A program made the translations under genes and the position numbers. A stretch of 64,000 bases of DNA from Anniella stebbinsi (taxonomy: Eukaryota; Chordata; Lepidosauria; Squamata; Anniellidae), in the NCBI GenBank assembly GCA_029215795.1, contig JARDYH010000002.1, positions 38,610,001 to 38,674,000 on the forward strand, written 5' to 3'. Of this stretch, positions 44,599 through 55,444 are shown in pieces. Each line of letters opens with the position of its first letter. Position 1 is the first letter of the stretch. Below the pieces are notes generated by a model. It made no database searches and was not told the origin of the DNA. It saw only the letters and a list, made by a program, of their open reading frames with translations.

Positions 44599-45509
44599 AT
44601 GGAATACTTTGTCATAATTTCAATAAATTATTGACAAGAGCCATTCCCTTAGTGAGTAACTTCTGCAAAGTAATACTCAAGAAGAGCTCAGTTGGGTACA
44701 GCTGAATCATCAATCCAAGAATAGAATGACAGTGAAAAGACATTTGAAAACAAGAAAAACAAGACAAGTCAGGAGAAAAGAGAGTGCAAAATGTGCATTT
44801 TCCAGATAAGATGCCCCTCCTTTTCCGTCAGCACTCCATGTTCAATATATCCTTCCTAAATCTTTCACCACAGACATGAATTTCTTTGAATTAAATACAT
44901 ATTTGTGGGATAATATACTGCTATACATTTTTTGCCACCCAACAAGTGACAGATTTCAATAACAAATCAAATTAGATTCTTCATTACAAAAGAGCATAGG
45001 GTTAGATCCAACATCACACTAGCAGCCATTAGCTAGAATGACAGGACTTTCCCACCCAGCCTGGCAGCCTTCCCCATTTACTGAAGATCTGCTCTGGATG
45101 GTTTTCTAGCTCTTTGGAGCAGATTTTGTGGTGCAAGGAAGAGAGATTTGTCCCCCTCCAGGTTCCATTGATGGAACTGCTTCTGTCAGAGGACAGACAT
45201 ACATTTTTGATAAGGCAAATTCACATAAGACTTTGGCAGACAAGATTTTGTATTCTCACCCGTGCTGCCATAGTTACAGGCATGATGACACCACAAATTA
45301 ACCCAGTCACAAGTGATCACAGTCCATGATAACCTGAGCAATTGATGTTGGTATCTTTTCACATGATGAGCTCAGCCACAGTGAAAGCATAGAAAAATCA
45401 TAGGAGAATATGGCTGCCATTGGTTGAGTTTTCACAAATACCTTGTGTGGAAGTTTAGATCAGACTATTTGGTTTGATTAGCATAAATATAAATAGAATA
45501 TTTGGTATA

Positions 45510-45510
<1 letters not shown>
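44599..45510. other. No recognised feature
   Basis: Unique-looking sequence. Confidence 0.45.
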
Positions 45511-45565
<55 letters not shown>

Positions 45566-45621
45566 TTTAATTCAGAGAGATAATACAATTTGTGTGTGTG
45601 CATGAAAGAGAGAGAGAGAGC
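45511..45621. repeat. (TC)n(AC)n ... (TG)n ... (AG)n inverted microsatellites
   Basis: A (TC)n-(AC)n tract at 45511-45562 is followed 28 bp later by (TG)n at 45591-45600 and (GA)n at 45607-45620. The two halves are complementary and in reverse order. Confidence 0.9.
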
Positions 45622-46334
45622 AAGTATATTCTATATTGTTTTGAGTACAGCAGGTTTTCTTTCCACGGACATATGCAGGCAGCTCAGAGTTGCACAAGGG
45701 GCTCTCAACATAAACGTATTTTAATTCATTTAAATGTATGTATATTATATAAGCAATGGCTGACCTTTCCCCACCTGTAAGAAAAATCCTATGAATGTTG
45801 TTCAGTGCTATAACTGAAGGAACATTTCAAAATTAGAATTATCGTGCTTCCTCTCATTTCAGAAACGTTATGAAACACAGAAAGAGGAACTGAAAATATA
45901 TTTTAAAACAACACAACATAAAACCACATCACATTATTTAGACATAGTTCTAAAATGCAAGTGCTCTTCTCCATTTCATGTTTCTTCTCTGCAACACTAG
46001 AGATTTTGCATGTAGAAGGCTACCGATGTTTGGAATTCTTGAGTAGCTTAACCAAGAGTGACGCAAATGCATGTAGTTGATTAGAAAGGCTTGTTGTTGA
46101 AATAACTCCATTAATGTTATTCTTGCTGTTACAATACACTTATTTGATTGGTAAATCATGTGCTACAGCTAGGTGCATTTTGTTCCAAGAACAGGAAAAT
46201 TCCAGTTGTCTTTTTGAAATCGTTGTCTTTAGATGGATACAGATTGGAATGCTTTGCTTTGGTGAAGGAAACAAAAACTGTGATTTGTAACTGAAAGGCC
46301 ATTTATTTGCAAAATAAATGGCCTGCTTCTTGGG
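45622..46334. other. No recognised feature
   Basis: Unique-looking, with a short hairpin 'ccatttatttgcaaaataaatgg' split at 46299-46321. Confidence 0.4.
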
Positions 46335-46585
46335 TGTGGCTCTGGAAACAAAGCCCTATGAGAAGAGGCATGTTTAGCCTTGAGAAAAGAAGATTGAGGG
46401 GACACATGATAGCATTCTTCAAGTATTTGAAAGGTTGTCACACAGAGGAGGGCCAGGATCTCTTCTTGATCATCTCAGAGTGCAGGACGTGGGCTCAACT
46501 TACAGGAAGCCAAATTCTGGTTGGACATCAGGAAAAACTTCCTGACTGTTAGAGCAGTACAACAATGGAACCAATTACCTAGTGA
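46335..46585 (+). mobile_element. CR1 LINE, 3' fragment
   Basis: 'cttgagaaaagaagattgag' to 'caatggaaccaattacctag' is the same subfamily as 7088-7581. The final 3' part is replaced by the L2 at 46588. Confidence 0.85.
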
Positions 46586-46587
46586 GG

Positions 46588-47467
46588 TATTATTATTATT
46601 ATTATTATTATTATTTACATTTATATACCGCCCCATAGCCAAAGCTCTCTAGGCAGTTTACAAAAATTAAAAGATTGAACATTAAAAAGTCAATATACAA
46701 AATTTAAAACCATAAACCATAAAACAGCTGATATTTAAAATATCTTAAACTTTTAAGCCTGGCCACAAAGTCAGTTAAAACCTCAACTTAAGCTGTTAAA
46801 ATGCTTTTTGTTTTGACCTGGCGCAGAAAAAATAACAGTGTTGGCACTAGGCGGGCCTCATCGGGGAGATCATTCCATAATTGGGGGGCCATCACAGAGA
46901 AGGCCCTCTCCCTTTTTGCCGTCCTCCGAGCTTCTCTCAGAGCAGGCACCCGGAGGAGGACCTTTGATGTTGAGCGTAGTTTACGTGCAGGTTCATGTCG
47001 GGAAAGGCGTTCCATCAGGTATTTTGGTTCCATACCGTGCAAGGCTTTATAGGTTAAAACCAGCACCTTGACTCAGGCTCGGAAACATACAGGCAGTCAA
47101 TGCAAGCAGGCCAGAATCAGTCTTACATGTTCGAACCTTCTGGTCCCTGTTACCAATCTGGCCGTTGCATTTTGCACAAGCTGCAGCTTCCGAACCATCT
47201 TCAAAGGCAGCCCCATGTAGAGCACATTTCAGTAATCTAACTTGGAGGTTACCAGAGCATAGACAACTGAAGCCAGGTTATCCCTGTCTAGATAGGGCTG
47301 TAGCTACCACCAACCGAAGTTGATAGAAGGCACTCCATGCTATCGAGGCCACCTGAGCCTCAAGTGACATTGATGGTTCTATTAGAACCCCCAAGCTACG
47401 AACTTGCTTCTTCAGGGGGAGTGCAACCCCATCCAGAACAGGTTGAACACCTTCTATCCGGTCATAA
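46588..47467 (-). mobile_element. L2 LINE, 3' portion, decayed
   Basis: Minus strand, with the (ATT)n tail at 46588-46611 and then the antisense 3' UTR. Frame 46788-47066 keeps the C-terminal block (VLTYKALHGMEPKYLMERLS, WNDLPDEAR) and frame 47278-47484 keeps VQPVLDGVALPLKKQVRSLG. Stops and shifts separate them. Same subfamily as the 38025 copy. Confidence 0.9.
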
Positions 47468-48711
47468 GAAGTGTTCATCATCATTTAGTATTTGACTAAT
47501 ATTAGCCTTTTAAGATGGCAATCCTATGCACACATACTATCTACATACTGTCCCACTGTGTATACATACGTAAGTTCAGACTGCATGCTTTTACTTTCAA
47601 TCTTGCTGTTGAAACACATTTATTTTATTGGCAAATCATGTACTATACATAACATGGTTGAACATGCACATATCATTGTTATTGCATTCAGTTATCATAT
47701 CACACATTGACATGATTAGGCAGGCATCGTTGAAGATTGCCCTGCATCACTGGTCCACAGATGGAACAGGACAGGCTTTTAGTCTGCTATCACCATTTTG
47801 AGGTAAGGTCTAAATTGCAGACTTCATGGCCACAACTGGCCAATTTTGGGGAGTGTGGGTGGGATGTTTCTGCTTGTTCCCCCATCCCTTACTTTTTACC
47901 ACCTAGCATGATGGAGTTCTGGAAAGCTCAAATGCTACCTTTTGTGGCATTTTAGTTATTCCTTATAAAGGTATTGCCCAAGTGTGAATCATGATTTTTG
48001 CTGCTTGCCTCTCATGAGCTCCAGCCCCTATCCCAATTCCCTATCAAAATTCCATTTTAGTCAGATTTTGCCTTTATTTTCTTTCTTTCTTTTATCTTTG
48101 CTGCCTGAGGCTCCATAAAAGTTAGTTGCTATAAGAGATTTTACTATATTGCTGGAATTTCTTTTAATTCATGAAATAAATGAACCCCCAAGATTGAGCC
48201 TAAACCTTTATTTAAAATCACAGCCACCTGAAATATAACTGATTTAGTTTTAGTAGTTTCCTCTCCTTTGAATTGGGAAGATCAAGGTATGGGGGTTTTG
48301 ACAGTTGTGCACCTTCAAAAGAAAAAGCTGAAAGTACATGAAATGGACACAAACATTAAAAGGTGACACATTTCTGTCCTATGATTCATCTTACATTTTA
48401 GATTTTACTCAGAAGCAATTCACAATGTTCAAAGTTGCTACGACAGAGATAGATTAATCTGCTTGCATTTGATACATTGTATTAGATACCTGATGCAAAA
48501 ATCTGCTCAATTTGGATTGAAATGGCAGAAATGTAGCTGTGGGTTTCCTTATGCCTGCTCAGTTTACATTACACCCATTGGTCAATAATATCCATTAGTA
48601 CAACTTCTCTTTGATTAAGCTGTTCCACCTTTTCTGAATCCAGAAATGAATATATTTTCCTTACATTTTCTGTTTCTATCAGCGTATTCATTAACGCTGC
48701 AATCCTATAAA
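47468..48711. other. No recognised gene; unique-looking sequence
   Basis: 1.2 kb without recognised repeat ends or exons. Confidence 0.45.
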
Positions 48712-48836
48712 CCAGGCTTCCCCATCTTGGTGCCATCTTGGTAACTCTCATTATCCCTGAACATTGGTCATGCTAGCTAAGGCTGATGGGAGTTGGAGTC
48801 CAAAATATCTGGGGGACACTAGGTTGGGGAAGGCTG
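48712..48836. mobile_element. GGTTGGGGAAGGCTG-type palindromic MITE
   Basis: 'ccaggcttccccatcttggt' at left, 'aggttggggaaggctg' at right, internal 'ctgatgggagttggagtcca'. Confidence 0.7.
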
Positions 48837-48960
48837 CTATATACATTTAGGGCACAATCCTATGGGTTTCTCCCTCGTGAGACAGAAGCCTCTGAACTCT
48901 GAGGCTTCTGTATATCCAGGGCAATGGAGGAGCGGTAGAAATATTATTCATCTCGTTGGC

Positions 48961-49040
48961 CGGATTTACACCAAGCAGGATATAACACTATGAAAGTGGT
49001 TTGAAAACAGTATGTGGAATGTGTCATGGGCCCCAACAGT
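48961..49040. mobile_element. GGCCTAATCCACAC-family MITE, left part (interrupted)
   Basis: 'ggatttacaccaagcaggat', 'ataacactatgaaagtggt' and 'ggccccaacagt' match 11890-12024. The element breaks off at 49040 and resumes at 50186 ('gcacttcaataccattataa'). Confidence 0.7.
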
Positions 49041-49302
49041 TACCCAGAGAACCTTCTCTTCTGCCGCTCCCAGACTGTGGAATGGCCTGCCAGAGGAGAT
49101 TTGTCAATTTAATAGTCTCTTTCACTTTGAGAAAGTCATCAAGACTGAACTCTTCCGGCAGGCCCACCCAGTTGAATTTTAAGAGTTTTATTGGTATTTT
49201 AATAATGTTTCATTTTATGTGTTTTTAATCAGTTTTATGTATTTTATATTTGATGTTGTTCCCCGCCTCGATCCAGAGGGAGAATTGGGTAAGAAATAAA
49301 TG

Positions 49303-49306
<4 letters not shown>
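49041..49306 (+). mobile_element. L2 LINE, 3' end
   Basis: 'ttacccagagaacc', 'cagactgtggaatggcctgc' and 'ttccggcaggcccacccagt' match the end of the 12925 copy, including 'tgttccccgcctcgatcc' before the tail. Confidence 0.85.

Positions 49307-49336
<30 letters not shown>
49307..49336. repeat. (ATT)n shared by two LINE tails
   Basis: Plus-strand tail of the L2 and antisense tail of the R4-like element meet here. Confidence 0.85.
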
Positions 49337-49337
<1 letters not shown>

Positions 49338-50160
49338 TCTTTCTCACTCGTGGTGGTTTTTCTAGATGAACATGATGGGCTTTGCCAAGTCATGCTGTCT
49401 TTTATAGATTCAGGAATTTCCTGACAATTGAGCATGTTTTAATTATGACTGCTTTCTGGATGTTGGTGTGGATGTATTCTGGTAGGCCCAGTTTCTGGAG
49501 GTTTTCTGTATATTTTTTTGATGTTTTGCCAGTATCTGATGTGACTAATGGGATAATTGAGACCTTTTCCTTTTGCCATAGTTCTTTGACTTCCATGGCC
49601 AGTGGTGTATATTTGTCTCTCTTTTCTTCTTCCTTTTCAACATTTTTTTGTCATTCGGTATTGCTATGTTGATGAGGTATGTATGTTTTTCTTTTTTGTC
49701 TATGAATGTTATGTCTGGTCGGTCCCTATGAAGTGTTCTGTCCCAGTATATTTTATGAACTGCATTTTCCAGGATTGTTTTGGGTGAATATGTATAGTAT
49801 GGTGTAGGTTGTTTGATAAGGTTGAATTTGATGGCCAGTGTTGGTGAATTATTTTTGCAGCTGTATTGTGTCTGTCCATATAATCCATTTCTGACAGAAT
49901 TTTACATCCTCCTGTTATATGGTCTATTGTTTCTTGGAACTGATGGCATTTCCTGCATAGTTCTGTTGTTACACTGTTATCTTTTATGATGTATTTTTGG
50001 TAGTTCTTGGTTGCTATAACTTGATCCTGTATAGCTATTAGGAATCCTTCGGTTTCTGGAAATAGCTGACCCTTCCTGAGCCATTTGTACGATTGTTCTT
50101 TGTTTATTTGTGGGTCCTGTATTATGTTGTAGTGCTTCCCATGAAGTACTTTTTGTGCCT
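49337..50160 (-). mobile_element. R4-like LINE, C-terminal zinc knuckle and RLE endonuclease
   Basis: Minus-strand coding remnant of a non-LTR retrotransposon with a restriction-like endonuclease (R2/R4/Dong group). Frame 49709-50278 contains WLRKGQLFPETEGFLIAIQD, then a CCHC knuckle (C-x2-C-x7-H-x4-C in CRKCHQFQETIDHITGGC). A frame change follows, and the reading across about 49620-49720 gives an endonuclease-like DRPDITFIDKK. Frame 49402-49596 keeps the C-terminal LWQKEKVSIIPLVTSDTGK block. The poly-Q at its start is a (CAA)n microsatellite. 5' truncated and frameshifted, so inactive. In host context it is only a nested insertion. Confidence 0.8.
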
Positions 50161-50185
50161 GTTGTTGTTGTTGTTGTTGTTGTTG
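50161..50185 (+). repeat. (GTT)n microsatellite
   Basis: 25 bases of GTT at the 5' edge of the R4-like element. It is translated as poly-Q in the minus frame. Confidence 0.95.
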
Positions 50186-50232
50186 TCTGTGCACTTCAAT
50201 ACCATTATAAAGCAGTAGTGTAGATCCTGCCC
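50186..50232. mobile_element. GGCCTAATCCACAC-family MITE, right part
   Basis: 'cttcaataccattataaagc' and 'agtagtgtagatcctgcc' match 12034-12070. The terminal arm is lost. Confidence 0.65.
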
Positions 50233-51290
50233 CTGTCTTCCAATGGTTGCATGTTTTGCTGGGTAGGCTTTTTTGCATGTTCTAGAGAGGGCATTTCAGA
50301 GGAGAAAGGAGGGAGGCTGGAGGAGGTTCGGGATAGCTCATATCCTGACCTCTCTGGTCTTCTGCCCTCCCCACCCACAGACCACTCGCTTTTTCCCCTC
50401 TTCAACTTTGGAGGGCAGATGGTGCGGTTCTTTCTATGCCGGCAGTGAGGCTGTGTGCGTGTCAATTCTTTGACTCTCCCTCCCAAAGTCGCAGCAATGT
50501 CTCCAACCCCAGAGGGGGGAATCCCCACTACCCTATGGCCCCTCAGACAATGTCAAGGGGCTACAAGATTGTTCCCTTACTTGAGATCATGTCTGATCTC
50601 AGTTAAGTGTTTGGCTCTTCAACATTATACCATTATACAGTCTGAAAAATTCCTTTCATTATAAAATAATGATAAAATAAAGATATATTTCTTTCTCTCA
50701 GTACAACATTTAGCACAGAGAGACTAACTAAACTTTTATGGAATAGCATTTCTTTGAAATGTTGTATGGTCCCTTCATTACTTTCTCTGATTAAAGATAT
50801 CAGGCTGCTCCTGGTTTAAAACTGACTTCAAGTAGAAATTGAAGTGGTAATAGTTCTAATCACTTTTCCTTAATTTTTGATGTTGATATGCTGGGCAAGA
50901 TTCTCTAGTCTACTATACTTACTATTTCATTGCTGTTAGACTTTATTGCTGTCCTTATGGGTTGTTTTTTATTTTGTATTTCTAATGATTAATTATGTAC
51001 AGTGTGTTGCAAATTGCATTGTAAGGGCTTGACCCTAAGAGGTAGCATAACAATATTTAAAATACAATAATCTGGTCAAAATTTCAGAGAAATCTGTTGT
51101 TGTTGTTGTTGTTTTAAAAATTGAGTTATAACAGCTTCTAAAGCTTGGTTTCATAGAAGAGTTAAAATGCTTACAAACTCGCTCAAGTATCAAAAAGCAT
51201 GGAAATCTATGCCATGTATTCAGTAACCATGTTCTACAGTCTCACATATTGTGCTTGCTTGCAACTTGGTCTCCACGCACTGACACTTAG
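50233..51290. other. No recognised gene
   Basis: 50280-50560 is moderately GC-rich with pyrimidine tracts ending in cccacccacag at about 50381, an acceptor-like string, but no exon can be supported. The rest is AT-rich with a (GTT)n at about 51094. Confidence 0.35.
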
Positions 51291-51671
51291 AACGTAAGAA
51301 CTAAAGAGCCATGCTGGATCAGACCAAGGGTCCATTTAGTCCAGCACTCTGTTCACAAAGTGGCCAACCGTCAACCAGGAACCCACAAGCACCCTCCTGG
51401 CCTCCCCAGCAACTGGTGTACATAGGCTTACTGCTTTTGACACTGGAGGTAGCACATAGCCATCAGGGCTAGCAGCCATTGATAGCCTTCTCTAGGAATT
51501 TATCTAGCTCCCTTTTTAAAGCCATCCAAATTGGTGGCCATCACTATATCTTGAGATAGTGAATTCCATAGTTTGAAGTATCTGTCCTGAATCTCCCACC
51601 AATCAACTTCATGGGATGACCCTGGGTTCTAGTATTTTGAGAGAGGGAGAAATCATGCATAATTTTGTACA
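51291..51671 (-). mobile_element. CR1 LINE, 3' end (part 1 of an interrupted copy)
   Basis: Antisense CR1 3' end ('gctggatcagaccaagggtc', 'gcaactggtgtacataggct', 'catgggatgaccctgggttc'). It breaks at 'ttgtacac' where the L1 tail inserted, and continues at 52019. Confidence 0.9.
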
Positions 51672-52018
51672 CTTTTTTTTTTTTCAACATAACATAATAC
51701 AACATAAACTTAAACAACATAAAATACAATACATACCGCATACCCCCGTGCTCCCCTCCCCCCAGGAGACCTTCAATTATACATTATTCTTCTTTCCAAA
51801 AATGTAAAGACTCTTTTGAAGGCATTTGCCCCTTCCCCGTTCTTAATACATATTCCAAAAATAAACTCCATATATCTCCAAAATCATTCTTACTGGACAT
51901 TCCCCTCTTTATTTTCATTTTACACGTTAGCTTATCATTAAGTGCCATGTCCCATATTTCTTTATACCATTCTTCTATGGTATATATCCCTTGCCCTTTC
52001 CAATTTTTAGCAATCATT
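51672..52018 (-). mobile_element. 5'-truncated L1 tail inside CR1
   Basis: A T-run (antisense poly-A) at 51672-51684, then the minus-strand frame 51784-52017 with the L1 C-terminal text (YTIEEWYKEIWDMALNDKL, WSLFLEYV), related to the C-terminus at 9720-9890. Only about 350 bp. No clear target duplication. Confidence 0.8.
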
Positions 52019-53442
52019 ATTCATGACTTGCCTTAACCTCCCTTTTCCAAGCTAAACAATCCCAGCTGTTGTAAACTTTCCTCATAGGGGAGTTGCTCCA
52101 GACCCTTGATCGTTTTAGTTGCCCTTTTCTGCATTGTTCCAGTTCTACAGCATTTTTTTTTAAGGTGGGGTGACCAGGACTGTACACAGTATTCTAAGTA
52201 TGGCCACACCGTAGATTTGCATAAAGGTAGTATGATACTGGCAGATTTATTCACAATTCCTTTTCTAGCATGGAATTTGCCTTTTTTACAGTAGTCGCAC
52301 ACTGGGTTGACATTTCATCGAGCTGTCCACCACAACCCCAAGATCTCTTTCTTGATTGGTCACCGCTAGCTCAGATCCCATCAGGTTATACTTGAAATAA
52401 CTGGTTTATATTGCTTCATTTGCCATTTGGATGCCTGTTCTAGTTTGAAGAGATCCTTTTGGAGTCCCACACAATCCCTTTTTATTTTAACCACCATAAA
52501 TAATTTGATGTCATTGGCAACCTTGGTGACTTCACTGCTCACTCCTAATTCCAATACAGATCCCAGTGGGACCACACTATTTACTTCCCTCCTTTGGGAA
52601 AATTTACCATTTATTCCTGCTCTCTGCTCTCTGCTCTTTAACCAGTTACTGATCCATAAGAGAATTTCTCCTAATATTCCATCACTGCTAAGATTACTCA
52701 GAAGTCTTTGGTGAGGGACTTTGTCAAAAGCCTTTTGGAGGTCCAAGTAAACAACATCTACTAGATTACCCCTGTCTACATGTTTATTGACACTCTGAAA
52801 GAACTCTAAAAGGTTGGTGAGATAGGACTTATCTTTTCAGAAGCCATGTTGATTCTTTTTCAGCAGGGCTTGTCCTTCTATATGCTTACTAATTTTATTG
52901 TTAATAATATTGAATTGTGGAAAACCACCCAGGGAACTCTGGGTATGGGGTGTAATAGAAATTAAATTAAATAAATAAATAAATAAATAATGCTTTCAAC
53001 CAATTTACCTGGAAGAGACTTTAAACTAACCATACTGTAATTTCCCAGATCCCCCCCCCCCGGATCACTTTTTTAAAGTTGTTATTATAGTCCTCTGGTA
53101 CAGAGGCTGACCTCGGAACATGTTGCATATTTTGGTTAGAAGATCAGCAATTTCATACTTGAGTTCTTTCAGAACTCTAGAATGGATATCATCCAAGGCC
53201 TGGTTATTTATTCACTTTCAATTCATTAATAAGGTTGAGAACTTCATCTTTTGTCACAGCTATTAGCCTCAGTTCCTTAGACTCCCTTCCTGAAAACATC
53301 CAGGCACAGGTATCTGTCCTATATCTTCTGCAGTGAAGACTGACAAGAAAATTAATTCATCTTCTCTGCAATCTCCTTGTGTTCCTCCAGTACTCCTTTA
53401 ACTCCATTGTCATCCACTTCCCCTTGTTGCTTTAGGCCAGCT
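52019..53442 (-). mobile_element. CR1 LINE, RT region (part 2), with an L2 tail insertion
   Basis: Continuation of the CR1. The frame 52381-52746 shows LDLQKAFDKVPHQRLL-type RT text and then a palm motif collapsed by an in-frame deletion (VPLGSVLELGVSSEV, where CR1 normally has about a dozen residues between these parts). The catalytic FADD-like box is changed to VANDIK. The minus frame 52033-52302 keeps QKRATKTIKGLEQLPYEESL. Dead copy, 5' end approximate. Confidence 0.88.
52910..52990 (+). mobile_element. L2 3' tail inside CR1
   Basis: 'aaaaccacccagggaactct' and 'ggggtgtaatagaaattaaa', ending in (AAAT)n. It interrupts the antisense CR1 between 'ttgttaataa' and 'tgctttcaaccaatttacct'. Confidence 0.7.
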
Positions 53443-53512
53443 ATGCTGTCCGGGGAATGTTGGGAGTTGTAGGTCTTTTTTCTATCTAAACATGCATAGG
53501 ATTGCACCCTTA
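53432..53512. mobile_element. MITE fragments
   Basis: 'gaatgttgggagttgtaggt' is the right inner arm of the 43021 family, and 'acatgcataggattgcac' is an arm of the 40928 family. Confidence 0.45.
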
Positions 53513-54108
53513 GTTCCTTTTCTTTCCTTCTGCATTTGGGGTCAATACTGAAGCTGGGGTCAATGGTGGGTCAATCTTTAACAAAATATATGCTTTTAAA
53601 TGCTAAACCTTTAATTCTAACAATGAACTTCTTTAGGTTGTAGAGTTCAGTCTTGTACATCTTTAACAAAAAATAAAACCAGCAAACTATTCAAGCATGG
53701 TCAGAACTTCAAATCTGCTCTGCTTGTAAATTTGAACCACTGAGTTAATGAATTTTAAAGAGAGCCAATCTTCTTCCAATGGACATTACCCATTATTGCA
53801 CTGCAGGACTTGCTCATCTCCTCCTTTCTCTCAATAACTTGTGTATTGCTTTATAACAGGGTCTAGAACCTCTTTCAGCCTGAAGGCCTCAGTTTAAAAG
53901 AAGCTTTTCAGGGGCACATTCCAGTGGGGTGTGTAACAAAATGCAAGGGCTATTTTAAAAAGAAAATGCTGGAAATACCAGCACAGTTTAACTTAATGCT
54001 CGTACTGTCAGAAATTAAATCTTAGGAGAGGCATTTCAGCCTTTCAGAATGCTGAAAAACTGCACAAACCCCAGAAAGCCATCACATGATCTGTAGTTGG
54101 GGGAAAGG
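53513..54108. other. No recognised feature
   Basis: Unique-looking sequence. Confidence 0.45.
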
Positions 54109-54428
54109 TAGGCTGACTATATGAAAAGGAGGACAGGGCTCCTGTATCTTTAACAGTTGTAGAGAAAAGGGAATTTCAGCCAGTGTCATTTGTATGCAAT
54201 TAGTTCCTGGTGAAATTCCCTTTTCATCACAACAGTTAAAGTTGCAGGCACTATACTAAAGTGAGCAGATACAAAAGAGGGCAGGGCCCCTGCAACTTTA
54301 ACTGTTGTGATGAAGAGGGAATTTCACCAGGAACTAATTTAGGCTGACCATATGAAAAGGAGGACAGGGCTCCTGTAACTTTAATAGTTGTAGAGAAAAG
54401 GGAATTTCAGCCAGTGTCATTTGTAGGC
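54109..54428. mobile_element. TAGGCTGACCATATG MITE with inverted right arm
   Basis: Related to the complete 320-bp element at 62133-62452. The left arm (54109-54197, 89 bp) and core agree in order, but the right arm (54340-54428, also 89 bp) has the same orientation as the left one instead of being inverted. No target duplication at the outer edges. Confidence 0.85.
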
Positions 54429-54965
54429 ACTTTTGCTATCTGGGAACAATGTGTTGGCAATATTCTACTTTTTAATACCTTTAATAAGCAATGTGTCTGT
54501 TTCCCCTAAATAATTACTTTTTCCCTTTAAGAAAATTCCTTTTACCCTGGATTATTGAAACTCCACCTTAATCCCACATAATCTCAAACTACCAGGTTCA
54601 ATGTTATTTAAATAATAGTCTTTAGTGAGCTCTTTAACTAAGAAATTAGTGCATAAAGTAAGTATTAGTGCATAAAGGCTAAGTATTCCAACCTCCTTGC
54701 AGTTATATGTGTGGTAAACAGATGGAAATTAACTGTGAGAACCAGTTAGCCCACTTCTGCTCAAGTGTGTTCAAAACTCATTCAAGGGGTTTGGCTGACT
54801 TGCCTATTCTTTGTGCATTCTTAAGCATCCATATGCAATAACGTGCCTGAGGCTACTGTCCATACAAGCGCTATGGGGTGGCTCAGAGGAAGTTCCTATG
54901 CAGAAAATGGTCTTATTGATTAGCCACCTGCTATTCTCCAAGAAGCCTCAGGGGTATGAGTGTAG
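54429..54965. other. No recognised feature
   Basis: Unique-looking, with a short direct repeat 'agtgcataaag' near 54650-54680. Confidence 0.45.
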
Positions 54966-55309
54966 GGCTGCCTCTACAAGAGGCATTTAAAGCTCTTTCA
55001 AGGCGCATTTAAAAATTTACCTCTAGAAGAACGGAGCGCAAATCAGGCGTAGAGGTGCATTTTCCCTCCGATTATGCGCATTATTGAATGCGCGTTAAAT
55101 AGCGAGTTTTATTTTGCTCCAGCCATTAAAGCGCATTTTGACTATGCGAACAAGCGATTCTCTGCATGTCAACAGTTTAAATTGCGTTTCGGTCGTCCAG
55201 TAATGCGCTCCACCGCCTATCGACAGAGGTATTAGGCGTAAATGCGCTTCTGTGAATATGCGCATAATCGCCTAACCAGGCGTAAAGGGGAATTCTTGTA
55301 GATGAGGCT
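54966..55309. mobile_element. CpG-rich AATGCGC-tiled element, copy 1
   Basis: Starts GGCTGCCTCTACAAG and ends CTTGTAGATGAGGCT, imperfect inverted repeats. The interior repeats AATGCGC/GCGCATT in both orientations, with 'gcgcgttaaatagcgagttt' and 'ttttgctccagccattaaag' as fixed blocks. No coding capacity. Family not recognised; TIR-type MITE is my best guess. Confidence 0.75.
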
Positions 55310-55444
55310 AGAAATCAAATGATGGGAAAAGGCAATTCATCTGGTGCAAGCAAGGAGTGCACAAAGCCACATTCACCCCATCCTTTGTAGGAATGGTTGA
55401 TAGTTGGGATAGCACCAGATCACTCCTGTTGCAGAAGAGAGATT

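Noticed and set aside
49709..50278. Poly-Q protein gene
   Set aside because: The Q-run is a (CAA)n microsatellite at the truncated edge of an R4-like LINE, and the rest is its zinc-knuckle region.
50280..50560. Internal exon after the acceptor-like cccacccacag
   Set aside because: No open frame with a matching donor or recognisable protein; pyrimidine tracts are common here.
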